Shown one piece after another: positions 14,864 to 24,472 of a DNA stretch of 64,000 nt. This DNA comes from Patiriisocius marinus (GTDB taxonomy: Bacteria; Bacteroidota; Bacteroidia; Flavobacteriales; Flavobacteriaceae). A model generated the notes under the pieces. That model did no database searches. It was not told the origin of the DNA and was given only the letters and a program-made list of their open reading frames with translations. A program made the translations under genes and the position numbers. The stretch covers positions 1-64,000 of the forward strand of contig NZ_BKCG01000008.1 of the NCBI RefSeq assembly GCF_008974325.1, written 5' to 3'. The number at the start of each line of letters is the position of its first letter. Within the stretch, counting starts at the first letter, position 1.

Positions 14864-16069
14864 ATGAAAAGACACTTTTTACTTTTACTTATACTTGTTG
14901 GTTTAGCATCTTGTAAAAATGAAAACACGATTGCTGAATTAGGAAAAACTGTTCCAAACCAAACGTTCAGCACTATTCTTAATAGCAATCAAAAAGAAAT
15001 TTCATTAAGCGATTTAAAAGGAAAGCCTATCATTTTAGAATTTTGGGCAACTTGGTGCGGCCCTTGTATTCCCGCTATGAAAAAGCTAGATAGCCTGCAA
15101 ACTATATTTGGTGACCAAATTGAAATCATTACAATTTCAGCAGAAAAACCTGAAAGACTTCAAAAATTTATTGAGAGTTCAAAAACATCGCTTCGTATTG
15201 TTTCAGATACTACACATTTAAAAAAAATCAAATATCAAGTTATACCGCATACAATAGTTATTGATAAAAATGGAATTGTGAGAGCGATTACAAATCCCGA
15301 AAACGTTACTGAGTCGGTTATTCAAAACCTTATTTCTAATGATGAAATAGACTTAGCATTTAAAGATGATTTTTACGTTGACCCTACATTAGAAGTTAAA
15401 ACTATTAAAGCCGTTTCAAATTCAGATTACAGAATTGAGCTTAAAAGTTACGACCAATCAAAAAGAGGTGGGTCTAGAATTTTAAAAGATCCAGAAGGTG
15501 CTGTCAATGGAATCGAAATGTGGAACAATACATTACCAAGGCTTTACCAGACATTATTTGACGTGGTATCATACCACAGAGTTGTGTATAATGATGGCTT
15601 AAGTGATGAAGATTTTCCTTATGACAATGAAAATAGATACAATATGATTGTTGAGGTTTCAGACACTTATCAAAATGAATGGAAAAAAATAGGAATTGAT
15701 TTTTTAAATGAAAATTTCGATGTTAATGCAAAAATGGGGGTTGACACCTTAAACTGTTTTGTATTAAGAAATATAGATAATACGATTGAAGAATCTATTT
15801 CAGAGGAAACAGAATATATGTTTATGGGTTCAATTCTTAAAACTAAAAAAATAAAAATGTCACAACTTGCTGAGTATTTAGAAAACTTCACAAGTCTTCC
15901 TGTACTTGATGTCACTGAATTAAACGGAGCATATGACATTGACCTAGAATGGCAGGAAGTGGATGCTAAAACATTACATTCCGAATTGAAAAAATACGGT
16001 TTGATACTTGAAAAATCAGATAAAAAACTTCCTGTAGAAGTTATGGAGATTTATAAGAGAAAATCTTAA
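14864..16069 (+). CDS. TlpA-like lipoprotein with C-terminal DUF3738-like domain
   Basis: A 401-residue protein with lipobox LASC (Cys17) and a periplasmic thioredoxin-like domain (about 28-155) with WATWCGPC and cis-Pro in QVIPHTIVID. A second region of about 230 residues ends in LPVLDVTELNGAYDIDLEW, resembling the DUF3738 terminal motif (PVxDxTxLxGxYDxxLxW). Disulfide exchange is expected from the first domain; the role of the second is unknown. Confidence 0.75.
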   Translation: MKRHFLLLLILVGLASCKNENTIAELGKTVPNQTFSTILNSNQKEISLSDLKGKPIILEFWATWCGPCIPAMKKLDSLQTIFGDQIEIITISAEKPERLQKFIESSKTSLRIVSDTTHLKKIKYQVIPHTIVIDKNGIVRAITNPENVTESVIQNLISNDEIDLAFKDDFYVDPTLEVKTIKAVSNSDYRIELKSYDQSKRGGSRILKDPEGAVNGIEMWNNTLPRLYQTLFDVVSYHRVVYNDGLSDEDFPYDNENRYNMIVEVSDTYQNEWKKIGIDFLNENFDVNAKMGVDTLNCFVLRNIDNTIEESISEETEYMFMGSILKTKKIKMSQLAEYLENFTSLPVLDVTELNGAYDIDLEWQEVDAKTLHSELKKYGLILEKSDKKLPVEVMEIYKRKS

Positions 16070-16090
16070 TATTTCAGAAAATATCTTTTT

Positions 16091-16435
16091 ATGAAAAATC
16101 ACTATTTATTCTCCTATGGAACACTTCAATTAGAAAAAGTTCAATTAGAAAGTTATGGGAGAATTTTAAAAGGCGCTAAAGATGTACTCGAAAATTACAG
16201 AATAGAACAACTTGAAATAACTGATAAAACTGTATTAGCTAAAAGTCTACAACAATTCCACCCTATTGCTATTCCTTCTAAAAATAGAGAAGACCATATT
16301 GAAGGTGTTATTTTTGAAATTACGGAAGAAGAACTCCTTGAAACAGATACCTATGAAGTTTCAGATTATAAACGGGTTTTGGAAACTTTTAAATCTGGAA
16401 AAAAAGCTTGGGTGTATATCTCTAACATTAATTAG
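16091..16435 (+). CDS. Gamma-glutamylcyclotransferase (AIG2-like) family protein
   Basis: A 114-residue protein with the YGTLQ nucleotide/ligand loop near the N-terminus and EGVIFEI in the middle; the late Tyr/Glu region ELLETDTYEVSDYKRV carries the typical acidic residue. It may cleave gamma-glutamyl amines or peptides. Encoded 52 bp before the AAA ATPase gene, possibly co-transcribed. Confidence 0.75.
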   Translation: MKNHYLFSYGTLQLEKVQLESYGRILKGAKDVLENYRIEQLEITDKTVLAKSLQQFHPIAIPSKNREDHIEGVIFEITEEELLETDTYEVSDYKRVLETFKSGKKAWVYISNIN

Positions 16436-16487
16436 TAAGAAAAATTAAATAGGATAACTAACTTCGAATCCTAAAAAAAGTATCGCA

Positions 16488-17228
16488 ATGGCTATATCTG
16501 ATCTCATCATAAATTCAAATAATGACACTGTTATTGAACTACATAACATTCATTTAAGTAATGCCAATAAAGATTTAATAGATCAATTACTAAAAGAGTT
16601 TAAGTACATTGATAAACTTAACCAATACAGTTTACCGGTAGATAATAAGCTGTTACTTTTTGGTCATACAGGTTGCGGCAAAACTACCACTGCTAAAGCA
16701 ATTGCAGCGGCTTTAAACAAAAAAATTTTTACGCTAAATTTAGGAGAAATAGTTTCCTCTCGTCTTGGTGAAACTGCTAAAAATATGACCGCGATTTTTA
16801 AAAAAGCATCTTATGAAAAGGCAGTGCTTTTTTTAGATGAATTTGATTATGTAGGTAAAATACGTGATTACGATGATAAGGATTCAGGTGAAATGAAACG
16901 CTTAGTAAATACTGTAATTCAGCTAATTGATCATCTACCAAATGACACCTTATTAATTGCAGCAACCAATCATTCTAGTATTATTGATACTGCTTTATTA
17001 AGGCGTTTTCAATTAAAACTGAAATTTGAAGCACCTAATACTAGCGAATTAGACAATTATTATAACGCTTTATTAAAGCCTTTTCCAGAAGAATTCAGAA
17101 ATATTGAACGTCGTTATGCTATTTCCTATGCTGAAGCCAAAGATATTGCGCTAAGAGCTGTGAAGAATAAAGTAATCGAACTTGAAGAGGCTAAAGAAAT
17201 GAATGAAATTGAAATTACAAGTAACTAG
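16488..17228 (+). CDS. Small AAA-family ATPase
   Basis: A 246-residue single AAA module. Walker A GHTGCGKTT (59-67), Walker B VLFLDEFD (about 113-120), sensor 1 LLIAATNHSS, and an Arg-finger-like TALLRRFQ. It lacks any extra domain, so substrates would be recognised by partners or the short N-terminus. Probably oligomeric. Function not recognisable. Confidence 0.82.
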   Translation: MAISDLIINSNNDTVIELHNIHLSNANKDLIDQLLKEFKYIDKLNQYSLPVDNKLLLFGHTGCGKTTTAKAIAAALNKKIFTLNLGEIVSSRLGETAKNMTAIFKKASYEKAVLFLDEFDYVGKIRDYDDKDSGEMKRLVNTVIQLIDHLPNDTLLIAATNHSSIIDTALLRRFQLKLKFEAPNTSELDNYYNALLKPFPEEFRNIERRYAISYAEAKDIALRAVKNKVIELEEAKEMNEIEITSN

Positions 17229-17240
17229 TCATTTCAATAT

Positions 17241-17855
17241 TTATGAGTGTGAAACAGATTTTTCTTCAAAATATGGGTTAGTATAACCATCTGTAATAAT
17301 TCCTTTTAAATTATACACTATTAAGTATTTAAATATGTCTTCTTTAGAATAGATGTCAAATAAATCGTTCCCTTTAAAAACAATATTATCCATCCTAAAA
17401 AAGTAGATTTTCACTAATAATTCTAAATTGATATTTTTTTTAACACTCCCGTTTTCTTGAGCTTGTCTTAATAACCGAAAAACTACATTACTAGAGAAGT
17501 CTTCAATAAAATCATAAAATTTCGCGCTTGCTTTGGGATAGTACTTCTCTAATCCAAATAGAAAAGAAGGTTTGAAATATTTTAAATATCCAAACCCCTT
17601 TTCATAAATTAATATAACACTTAAAACTGGATCGTTACTATTTTCTGAAATGATAGTATTGATATCTTTCTTGAAATCTCCTAATATGCATTCAAGACTA
17701 GCAGTAACTAAATCGTGTTTGTTTTTATAAAACGTATAAATCGTTTTTTTTGAAATACCAAGCTCATTAGCTAATTCGTCTAACGTCACATGCTTACTAC
17801 CTATTTCAGTAAACATTTCAATAGAACATTTTAATAATTCTGCTTTAGTAATCAT
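17241..17855 (-). CDS. TetR/AcrR family regulator at the end of the efflux operon
   Basis: A 204-residue protein with N-terminal HTH VTLDELANELGISKKTIYTF and an all-helical ligand-binding C-terminal region. It lies 71 bp after the outer membrane factor gene on the same strand, so it is likely the last gene of the RND operon. Ligand-responsive repression of efflux is inferred from position. Confidence 0.85.
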   Translation of the reverse strand: MITKAELLKCSIEMFTEIGSKHVTLDELANELGISKKTIYTFYKNKHDLVTASLECILGDFKKDINTIISENSNDPVLSVILIYEKGFGYLKYFKPSFLFGLEKYYPKASAKFYDFIEDFSSNVVFRLLRQAQENGSVKKNINLELLVKIYFFRMDNIVFKGNDLFDIYSKEDIFKYLIVYNLKGIITDGYTNPYFEEKSVSHS

Positions 17856-17926
17856 CTATATTTGTAGTATTTGCTATTTATTTTTTTGAATTTCAAGAAA
17901 ATGAATAACAGCTAATTTTATTCAAA

Positions 17927-19351
17927 TTATTTCCAACCACCACCAAGTGCTTCGTATAAATCAACAACTGAAACTAATTGTTGAAGTTTGCTATCAATAA
18001 TATTAAGCTCTGCGCTTAAGGCACTTTGTCTTGCGGTAAGTAAATCTAAGTAGTTAGCATAACCACTTTTTAAAAGCTCTTCAGAATTACTTTCAGCAGT
18101 TCGTAATGCTTCTACTTCGTTTTTTCTGAATTCAAATTTCTTCACTTCAGATTCATAAGTAAACAATGCGTTAGAAACTTCACTTCCTGCTACTAATAAT
18201 ATTTTCTTAAATTGAAGTAATGCTTGTTCTTGGTTTGCAAGTGCAACTTCTTTTTCAGTTTTAAGTTTACGCTGGTTTAATAACGGTTGAGTTAGACCAC
18301 CCACAACTGTAGCAAATAATGAATTTACATTAAACAATTTATCTAATTCTAAACTTTGAAATCCTCCAGATGCTGTTAATGTTAAAGAAGGGTAGAAATT
18401 ACTTCTGGCTACATTAGTTAACTCAAATGATTGTATTAAACCGTATTCAGCTGACATAACATCTGGTCTATTGCTTAATAATGTTGCAGGTACACCTAAT
18501 TTTAAATCTTGATCTAATTTTTGAATATCGAGAGAACTTCTTTCAAAATGCTGAGGTGATTTACCTAGTAAAATGCTTAACAAGTTTTCAGTTTTGAAAA
18601 TTTCAGTTTTAATATCTACTTGTAATGCTTTTGCACTATTGTACTGAGCGATATTTTGATCTACTGCTACTTGAGTAACTTGTCCTGCTTCTTTTAAGGC
18701 TTTAATAGTAGTCACACTACTGTCTCTTGTCGCTATGGTTTGCTCAGTTACTTTTAATTGTGCATCTAATGCTAATAAATTATAGTAGGTGTTAGCAATA
18801 CTTGATATTAACTGCGTTTTGACCAATTGATGTCCAGCTACACTTTGTAAATATGCTGCTTGAGTTGCTCTTTTAGTGCTTCTTATTTTTCCCCAAAGAT
18901 CTGCTTCCCAAGAAAGGTTAGCAGTTACATCAAATTGATCAGTTGTTGTATTGGTTAAAAATGATCCAAACTGACTGTTTTTTGATAATTCTTGGTGTGT
19001 ATAATTAGGACCTACATGTAACGTTGGTAAATAACCTGCTTTTCCTTGTTTTGCGTAAGCTTCCGCTGCTATCATTTGCTGAATTGCAATACGCACATCC
19101 ATATTATTCTGCAGTCCTTCTTCTATATATTTTTGAAGGTACTGATCTGTAAATAATTTTTTCCAGGATACATCGGCAAATGATAAACTATCTGCAGGCA
19201 GATTTTCAGTTCTATATAATGCTTCAGTTTCTGTAGTAAGTTCTGGTCTTGTATATTCCTTTGCAACAAAACAACTTTGTAGTGTTACAGCAACTAGTAA
19301 TAACAAGATTCCTTTGCTAAAATTGCTATGTATTTTAATTGATTTCATCAT
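17927..19351 (-). CDS. Outer membrane efflux factor (OprM/NodT type) lipoprotein
   Basis: A 474-residue protein with lipobox LQSC (Cys27) followed by two tandem OEP repeats, including WEADLWGKIRSTKRA and LSNRPDVMSAEYGLI, both conserved in OprM-like channels. It would form the trimeric outer membrane exit duct for the pump encoded just upstream. It follows the pump gene by 2 bp. Confidence 0.93.
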   Translation of the reverse strand: MMKSIKIHSNFSKGILLLLVAVTLQSCFVAKEYTRPELTTETEALYRTENLPADSLSFADVSWKKLFTDQYLQKYIEEGLQNNMDVRIAIQQMIAAEAYAKQGKAGYLPTLHVGPNYTHQELSKNSQFGSFLTNTTTDQFDVTANLSWEADLWGKIRSTKRATQAAYLQSVAGHQLVKTQLISSIANTYYNLLALDAQLKVTEQTIATRDSSVTTIKALKEAGQVTQVAVDQNIAQYNSAKALQVDIKTEIFKTENLLSILLGKSPQHFERSSLDIQKLDQDLKLGVPATLLSNRPDVMSAEYGLIQSFELTNVARSNFYPSLTLTASGGFQSLELDKLFNVNSLFATVVGGLTQPLLNQRKLKTEKEVALANQEQALLQFKKILLVAGSEVSNALFTYESEVKKFEFRKNEVEALRTAESNSEELLKSGYANYLDLLTARQSALSAELNIIDSKLQQLVSVVDLYEALGGGWK

Positions 19352-19353
19352 TC

Positions 19354-22300
19354 TTATTCTTCAATTGTTTGTACTGCTGGTGTACTAGAAACTTTTTCTT
19401 GTAACCATTGAAATAATATAAATAGAACAGGAATTACAAAAACTCCTAAAATTGTTCCTATAAGCATTCCTCCTACGGCACCTGTACCAATAGAATTGTT
19501 ACCTTCAGATCCTACTCCTTTTGCTAATACTAAAGGCATTAGACCTAAAATAAAGGCAAATGATGTCATTAAAATAGGGCGTAAACGTGATTTAGCTCCA
19601 TCGATAGCTGCGTCTACAATACCCTCTCCTTTTTTACGCCTTGCTAGTGCGAACTCCACAATAAGTATGGCGTTTTTGGCCAATAGTCCTATAAGCATTA
19701 TCAAAGCAATCTGGAAGTAAATGTTATTTTCAAGTCCGAATAACTTTGTACTAATATAGGCTCCAAATACCCCAAATGGCAGCGATAATATTACCGCAAA
19801 TGGAAGCAAGTAACTTTCGTACTGCGCACTTAACAAGAAATACACAAACAAAATACTTAGTCCAAAAATGAAGGTTGTTTGATTACCTGCACTTACCTCT
19901 TCTCTTGTTAAACCTGAATAAGCAATAGTGTAATTACTAGGTAATTTTGCTGCTTCTTCTTCTATAACTCTAATAGCATCACCTGTACTAAAGCCGTCAT
20001 TAGTCGCTCCAGTAATTGCTGTAGAGTTAAAAAGATTGAAACGTGTTACAGATTGTGGACCATATACTCGTTCTAGTTTCACGAACTGTGTTATTGGTGT
20101 CATCTCACCTGTATCAGTTCTCACATACATACTATTCAAATCTTCTACATCTGCTCTATCATCTGGTAATGCTTGAATATATACTCTAAACTGCTTTCCA
20201 TATTTAGAAAAATCTGATGCATAAACTCCACCTATATATCCTTGTAAAGTTGAGAATATACTATTAATAGGCACCCCTTTTTCTTTTGCTAAAGGCACAT
20301 TAATATTTAGTTCAAATTGAGGATATTCTGTACTAAATGATGATTGCGCGTATTTAACTTCTGGATGAGACATTAATGCCATTGCAAACTCTTTATTTGC
20401 TTGATCTAAATCTTTAAATTCTCCACCAAATTTGTCTAATAAATTAACCTCAAAACCAGATGAGTTACCAAAACCACGAATACTTGGAGGTGAGAAGAAA
20501 ATAATCTTAGCACCAGGAATTGATGCTGCGATTCCAAATAATTTTCCGGTTATAGCATTTGCTGAAAGTGAAGGATCTTCACGTTCTCCCCAATCTTCTA
20601 GTTTTATAATACCAAAACCATAGTTACTCCCTGCTCCACTAATTAAACTACTACCTTTAATAAAGTTTACAGCAACAATACCTTCTAAACCATTTACCTT
20701 TTCATATAATTCTCTTGAAACAGCATCAGTTCTATCTAATGATGATCCTGCAGGTAATTCAATATTTGCGAAAATAATTCCTCTATCTTCATTTGGCACA
20801 AAACCTGTAGGCGTTGTTTTAGAAGCATAAAATATACCTACAACAGCTAATGCTAATAATAATACAGGTACCCATTTTCTTTTATATAAAAACTGAAGTG
20901 ATCTACCGTATCTATTTATAGTTGCGTTAAAACCACGATTAAATAGGGTATAAAAACGTTTTAAAGGGCCTTTACTTTTTAATTCTTCATCTTCGTTATG
21001 CGATTTTAAAAACAATGCACATAAGGCAGGGCTCAATGTTAATGCGTTTACTGCGGAAATTAGAATGGCGATAATAAGTGTTACTCCAAATTGCTCATAA
21101 AATACTCCCGTAGGACCTGTTACAAATGTTACTGGAATAAATACTGCTGCCATTACTAATGTAATAGATATAATTGCTCCAGAAATTTCATTCATTGCCG
21201 TAAGTGTCGCTTTTTTAGGATTTTTCTCTCCTTCATCCATTTTAGCGTGGACTGCTTCCACAACTACAATGGCATCATCCACTACAATACCAATTGCGAG
21301 TACTAATGCAAATAATGTTAATAGGTTAATTGAATAACCAAATACATTCAAGAAAAAGAAAGTTCCAATAATTGAAACCGGAACTGCAATTGCAGGAATT
21401 AATGTCGATCTAAAATCTTGTAAGAATATAAATACAACTAAGAAAACTAGTAAAAAAGCTTCTAATAAGGTACTTATTACCTTTTCAATAGAGGCATTTA
21501 AAAATAAACTTGTATCATAAGGAACAAAAACATCTAGTCCTTCAGGTAAATCTTTTTTAACTGATTCAAGAGTAACCTTAATGTTTTCTATAATTTCTCG
21601 AGCATTTGATCCTTTTGTTTGGAAAATACCCATAAAAACTGCGGGATTTCCTTTACTCATTGCGTTTGCAGCATATGATTGAGCATCTAGCTCAATAGTA
21701 GCCACATCATTTAAACGAAGAAACTCTCCATTCCCTAATGCCTTAATTACAATATCTCCGTATTGTTTAACTTCTTTAAAACGACCACTATAAGTAAGTG
21801 TATAAGTAAACGCTTCCCCATTATTTTGACCTAAAGATCCTGCTGCTGCTTCTAAATTTTGTTCTTGTAGCGCTGCAGTTATATCTGACGGTATTAAATT
21901 GTATGCAGCAAGTTTTTCTGGTTTTAACCAAACACGCATTGCATAATCTTGTTGAGAAAAAACGCTCACATCTCCCACACCGCTAATACGTTGCATAGCA
22001 GGAATTACATTTATTTTTAAATAATTCTGAATAAAAGTGGCATCATAATTATCACTTTCAGAATACATAGAGATAAACATTAAAGCACTTGTTTCCTGCT
22101 TTTGTGTTGTTACTCCTGTTTGAATTACCTCTTGAGGTAGTAATGGTGTTGCTCTAGAAACTCGGTTTTGAACGTTCACGGCTGCAATATCTGCATCCAT
22201 TTCTTGATTAAAATAAACCGTAATTTCTGCGGTACCTGTATTAGATGCTGTTGAAGTAATATAGGTCATCCCTTCTACTCCATTTATTTGCTCCTCAATA

Positions 22301-22491
22301 GGCACAATAACGCTTTCTAATACAGTCTCTGCATTTGCTCCTGGATATGAAGCCACCACTTTAATTGTAGGTGGAGCAATATCTGGATACTCTTCTATAG
22401 GTAAGCTTGAAATGCTTATAATACCAAGTACGACTATGATAATAGAGATTACCGTCGAAAGTACTGGTCTTTCAATGAATGTTTTTAACAT
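19354..22491 (-). CDS. RND efflux pump, HAE1 family (AcrB/MexB-like)
   Basis: A 1045-residue inner membrane proton antiporter of full family length with twelve predicted transmembrane helices. The proton-relay pair is in GIVVDDAIVVVE and the partner Lys in LLAKNAILIVEFA. N-terminal MLKTFIERPVLSTVISIIIV is typical. It works with the adaptor and outer membrane factor encoded on either side; substrates are probably hydrophobic drugs or bile-like compounds. Confidence 0.95.
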   Translation of the reverse strand: MLKTFIERPVLSTVISIIIVVLGIISISSLPIEEYPDIAPPTIKVVASYPGANAETVLESVIVPIEEQINGVEGMTYITSTASNTGTAEITVYFNQEMDADIAAVNVQNRVSRATPLLPQEVIQTGVTTQKQETSALMFISMYSESDNYDATFIQNYLKINVIPAMQRISGVGDVSVFSQQDYAMRVWLKPEKLAAYNLIPSDITAALQEQNLEAAAGSLGQNNGEAFTYTLTYSGRFKEVKQYGDIVIKALGNGEFLRLNDVATIELDAQSYAANAMSKGNPAVFMGIFQTKGSNAREIIENIKVTLESVKKDLPEGLDVFVPYDTSLFLNASIEKVISTLLEAFLLVFLVVFIFLQDFRSTLIPAIAVPVSIIGTFFFLNVFGYSINLLTLFALVLAIGIVVDDAIVVVEAVHAKMDEGEKNPKKATLTAMNEISGAIISITLVMAAVFIPVTFVTGPTGVFYEQFGVTLIIAILISAVNALTLSPALCALFLKSHNEDEELKSKGPLKRFYTLFNRGFNATINRYGRSLQFLYKRKWVPVLLLALAVVGIFYASKTTPTGFVPNEDRGIIFANIELPAGSSLDRTDAVSRELYEKVNGLEGIVAVNFIKGSSLISGAGSNYGFGIIKLEDWGEREDPSLSANAITGKLFGIAASIPGAKIIFFSPPSIRGFGNSSGFEVNLLDKFGGEFKDLDQANKEFAMALMSHPEVKYAQSSFSTEYPQFELNINVPLAKEKGVPINSIFSTLQGYIGGVYASDFSKYGKQFRVYIQALPDDRADVEDLNSMYVRTDTGEMTPITQFVKLERVYGPQSVTRFNLFNSTAITGATNDGFSTGDAIRVIEEEAAKLPSNYTIAYSGLTREEVSAGNQTTFIFGLSILFVYFLLSAQYESYLLPFAVILSLPFGVFGAYISTKLFGLENNIYFQIALIMLIGLLAKNAILIVEFALARRKKGEGIVDAAIDGAKSRLRPILMTSFAFILGLMPLVLAKGVGSEGNNSIGTGAVGGMLIGTILGVFVIPVLFILFQWLQEKVSSTPAVQTIEE

Positions 22492-22512
22492 GATATGTGT
22501 GTTGGTTTTATT

Positions 22513-23643
22513 CTAGTTTCTAAATAAAGTAGGTATTGGCTTAATTGCCTCTTCAAAAGAAGTCTCTTGTGGAGTAATTTCCATACCAGTTCGAAGTTTT
22601 CCAACCCCCGAAATAACAATTCTATCTTTAATATCAATTCCAGATGCTAAAACGTATAAATTATCTACCGAAGCTTTTACTTTTACTAATGAAGTTGCAA
22701 CTTTATTACCTTCACCTAATTTAAAAGTCATAATATTTCCTTGTTGTTCATATGTAGCAGTTTGAGGGATTACAATAGCATTTTCATAAATTGTTGGAAT
22801 CTGAATTTTCCCACTATTCCCGTTAGTAACAAGTTGATTAGGGTTATCGAAAATTGCTCTAAAACTCACGGTTCCTGTGCTTTGGTTTATTTGACCAGAA
22901 CTAGTTTGTATTTTTCCTTTTTGCTCATAAACACTTCCGTTTGCTAGTATTAAATCAACTTCAGGAAAATTTGCTAACTTTTCTTCTAGGTTCTTCCCTT
23001 CGGCATTTTGAAGAAAATCTAAATATTGAGTTTCATTTAAACTGAAAAAAGCATAAACCATACTAATATCGCTAACCGTTGTTAATGATTTCGTATCATT
23101 AGGGCTTACTAATGCACCTTCTCTAAAATTAATAGCACCTACATAACCATCTACAGGACTTTTAATAGTACCATAACTTATGTTTGCTGAAATACCACTA
23201 TAATTAGCTTTTGCTTGAGCTAAATTAGCCTTAGCAGTTTCTAATTGTACCGAACTAATAATGTTTTTCTCCACAAGTGGAATTAACTTATCGACTTCAA
23301 CTTGAGCTACATTAATTCGAGCTTTTGCTGCACTTGCATCTTGATTTAAAGATTGCGTTTCAATTTTAAAAAGCACTTGACCTTTTCTAACTTTTTGACC
23401 TTCATCTACAAATACTTTTTGTATATAACCTGAAGCTTTTGCTCGAACATCACTGTTTACAACACCTTCAATATTTGTAGGGTACTCTTTGTAACCAGTA
23501 ACCGTTTTTTGTTGTAATTGAGCTACAGGAAATGCTGGTGGTGGTGCACTTACAGCTGCTGTGTTCTCTTTCTCATCCCCACAGCTAATAGCTGCTAAAA
23601 ATAATAGAGGGGCTATTATATTATATAATTTAGTATTTCTCAT
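22513..23643 (-). CDS. RND efflux periplasmic adaptor lipoprotein
   Basis: A 376-residue protein with lipobox AISC (Cys22), a biotinyl-lipoyl-like half (VRAKASGYIQKVFVDEGQKV), a helical hairpin (about 115-150) and beta-barrel domain typical of AcrA/MexA. It bridges pump and outer membrane factor. Follows the GbsR/MarR gene by 13 bp. Confidence 0.94.
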   Translation of the reverse strand: MRNTKLYNIIAPLLFLAAISCGDEKENTAAVSAPPPAFPVAQLQQKTVTGYKEYPTNIEGVVNSDVRAKASGYIQKVFVDEGQKVRKGQVLFKIETQSLNQDASAAKARINVAQVEVDKLIPLVEKNIISSVQLETAKANLAQAKANYSGISANISYGTIKSPVDGYVGAINFREGALVSPNDTKSLTTVSDISMVYAFFSLNETQYLDFLQNAEGKNLEEKLANFPEVDLILANGSVYEQKGKIQTSSGQINQSTGTVSFRAIFDNPNQLVTNGNSGKIQIPTIYENAIVIPQTATYEQQGNIMTFKLGEGNKVATSLVKVKASVDNLYVLASGIDIKDRIVISGVGKLRTGMEITPQETSFEEAIKPIPTLFRN

Positions 23644-23656
23644 TTTCTAGCTTAAT

Positions 23657-24160
23657 TTAAATATTGAATGTATTATCAGTGATTTTCTTTCTTAGTTTAG
23701 CAATGGAAGAACTAGCTTCATCTATAAATTTCATATAATCTGTATGAAAAGATAAATCGAATTTCTCCTCCTCATTTTCTATTTTTAAGTCGTTAATTGA
23801 TTCTTTATATTCCTTAATTTCTAAATGTATGGCACGCTCTTCTTTCCAATGCTTTACCATTTTATCAATATGCTGAATTATAATATCTTTCTTTATTACA
23901 AAGTACTTTTTACGATCTCCAGTTTTAGTGAAGTAGTGAATTTTATTCAAATCCTGTAAATGATTTAAATGTGTCGAAATAGTACTTTTACTTGCACAAA
24001 GATTAGTTACCAAATCTTCAAATGTGGTACCTTTTTTACCCGTAAGAATTATATAAGATAAAATGCGTGCAGCAACTGGTGCCAAGTTTTCCCTAGCCTC
24101 CAAATGGACTCCAAGTTTTTCAACTAAGGACATTTTATCATCACAAACAGTATCTTTCAT
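23657..24160 (-). CDS. GbsR/MarR-type regulator of the efflux operon
   Basis: A 167-residue protein with winged-helix DNA-binding region FEDLVTNLCASKSTISTHLNHL and a C-terminal helical dimerisation part. First gene of the operon (regulator, adaptor, pump, outer membrane factor, TetR). A long palindrome lies 69 bp upstream of its start at the promoter, so autorepression is likely. Confidence 0.85.
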   Translation of the reverse strand: MKDTVCDDKMSLVEKLGVHLEARENLAPVAARILSYIILTGKKGTTFEDLVTNLCASKSTISTHLNHLQDLNKIHYFTKTGDRKKYFVIKKDIIIQHIDKMVKHWKEERAIHLEIKEYKESINDLKIENEEEKFDLSFHTDYMKFIDEASSSIAKLRKKITDNTFNI

Positions 24161-24218
24161 TTTAAATATTTAATTAATATGAACTTTAATTAAATAGAGT
24201 TCACAATATTTTATACTG

Positions 24219-24226
24219 CAAATATA
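24219..24226 (-). promoter_or_regulatory. -7 box of the RND efflux operon
   Basis: TATATTTG on the minus strand, an exact TAnnTTTG match, adjacent to the palindrome at 24229-24254 and 58 bp before the regulator start. Confidence 0.55.
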
Positions 24227-24228
24227 TT

Positions 24229-24254
24229 ATTAGTTCGGAAGCAACCGAACTAAT
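24229..24254. promoter_or_regulatory. Operator palindrome of the efflux operon
   Basis: ATTAGTTCGG-aagcaa-CCGAACTAAT, a perfect 10-bp inverted repeat, covers the region where the -33 element must lie. Binding here would block RNA polymerase. The encoded GbsR/MarR protein is the natural candidate. Confidence 0.65.
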
Positions 24255-24472
24255 CGAAGTTAAAGTTTGTTAAAAGTTTTTAGGGAATTGTTAAAAAAAT
24301 TGCAAATCAAAGCCAACACATTGTTAAACAACGCTTTAAATGACATTCAGAAAATATAAGAATCACAAAATTTTTATAAGAAATACTCGAGGCCTGGTAA
24401 ATTATTAAATTAATTATTAGAAAAGTCTGTAACATTTCTTATTAAATACTATCTCTAAGAAAACAATATATA

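Noticed and set aside
16266-16448. Open frame of 60 codons on the plus strand
   Set aside because: Shadow frame inside and beyond the cyclotransferase-like gene; Lys/Leu-rich low-complexity translation.
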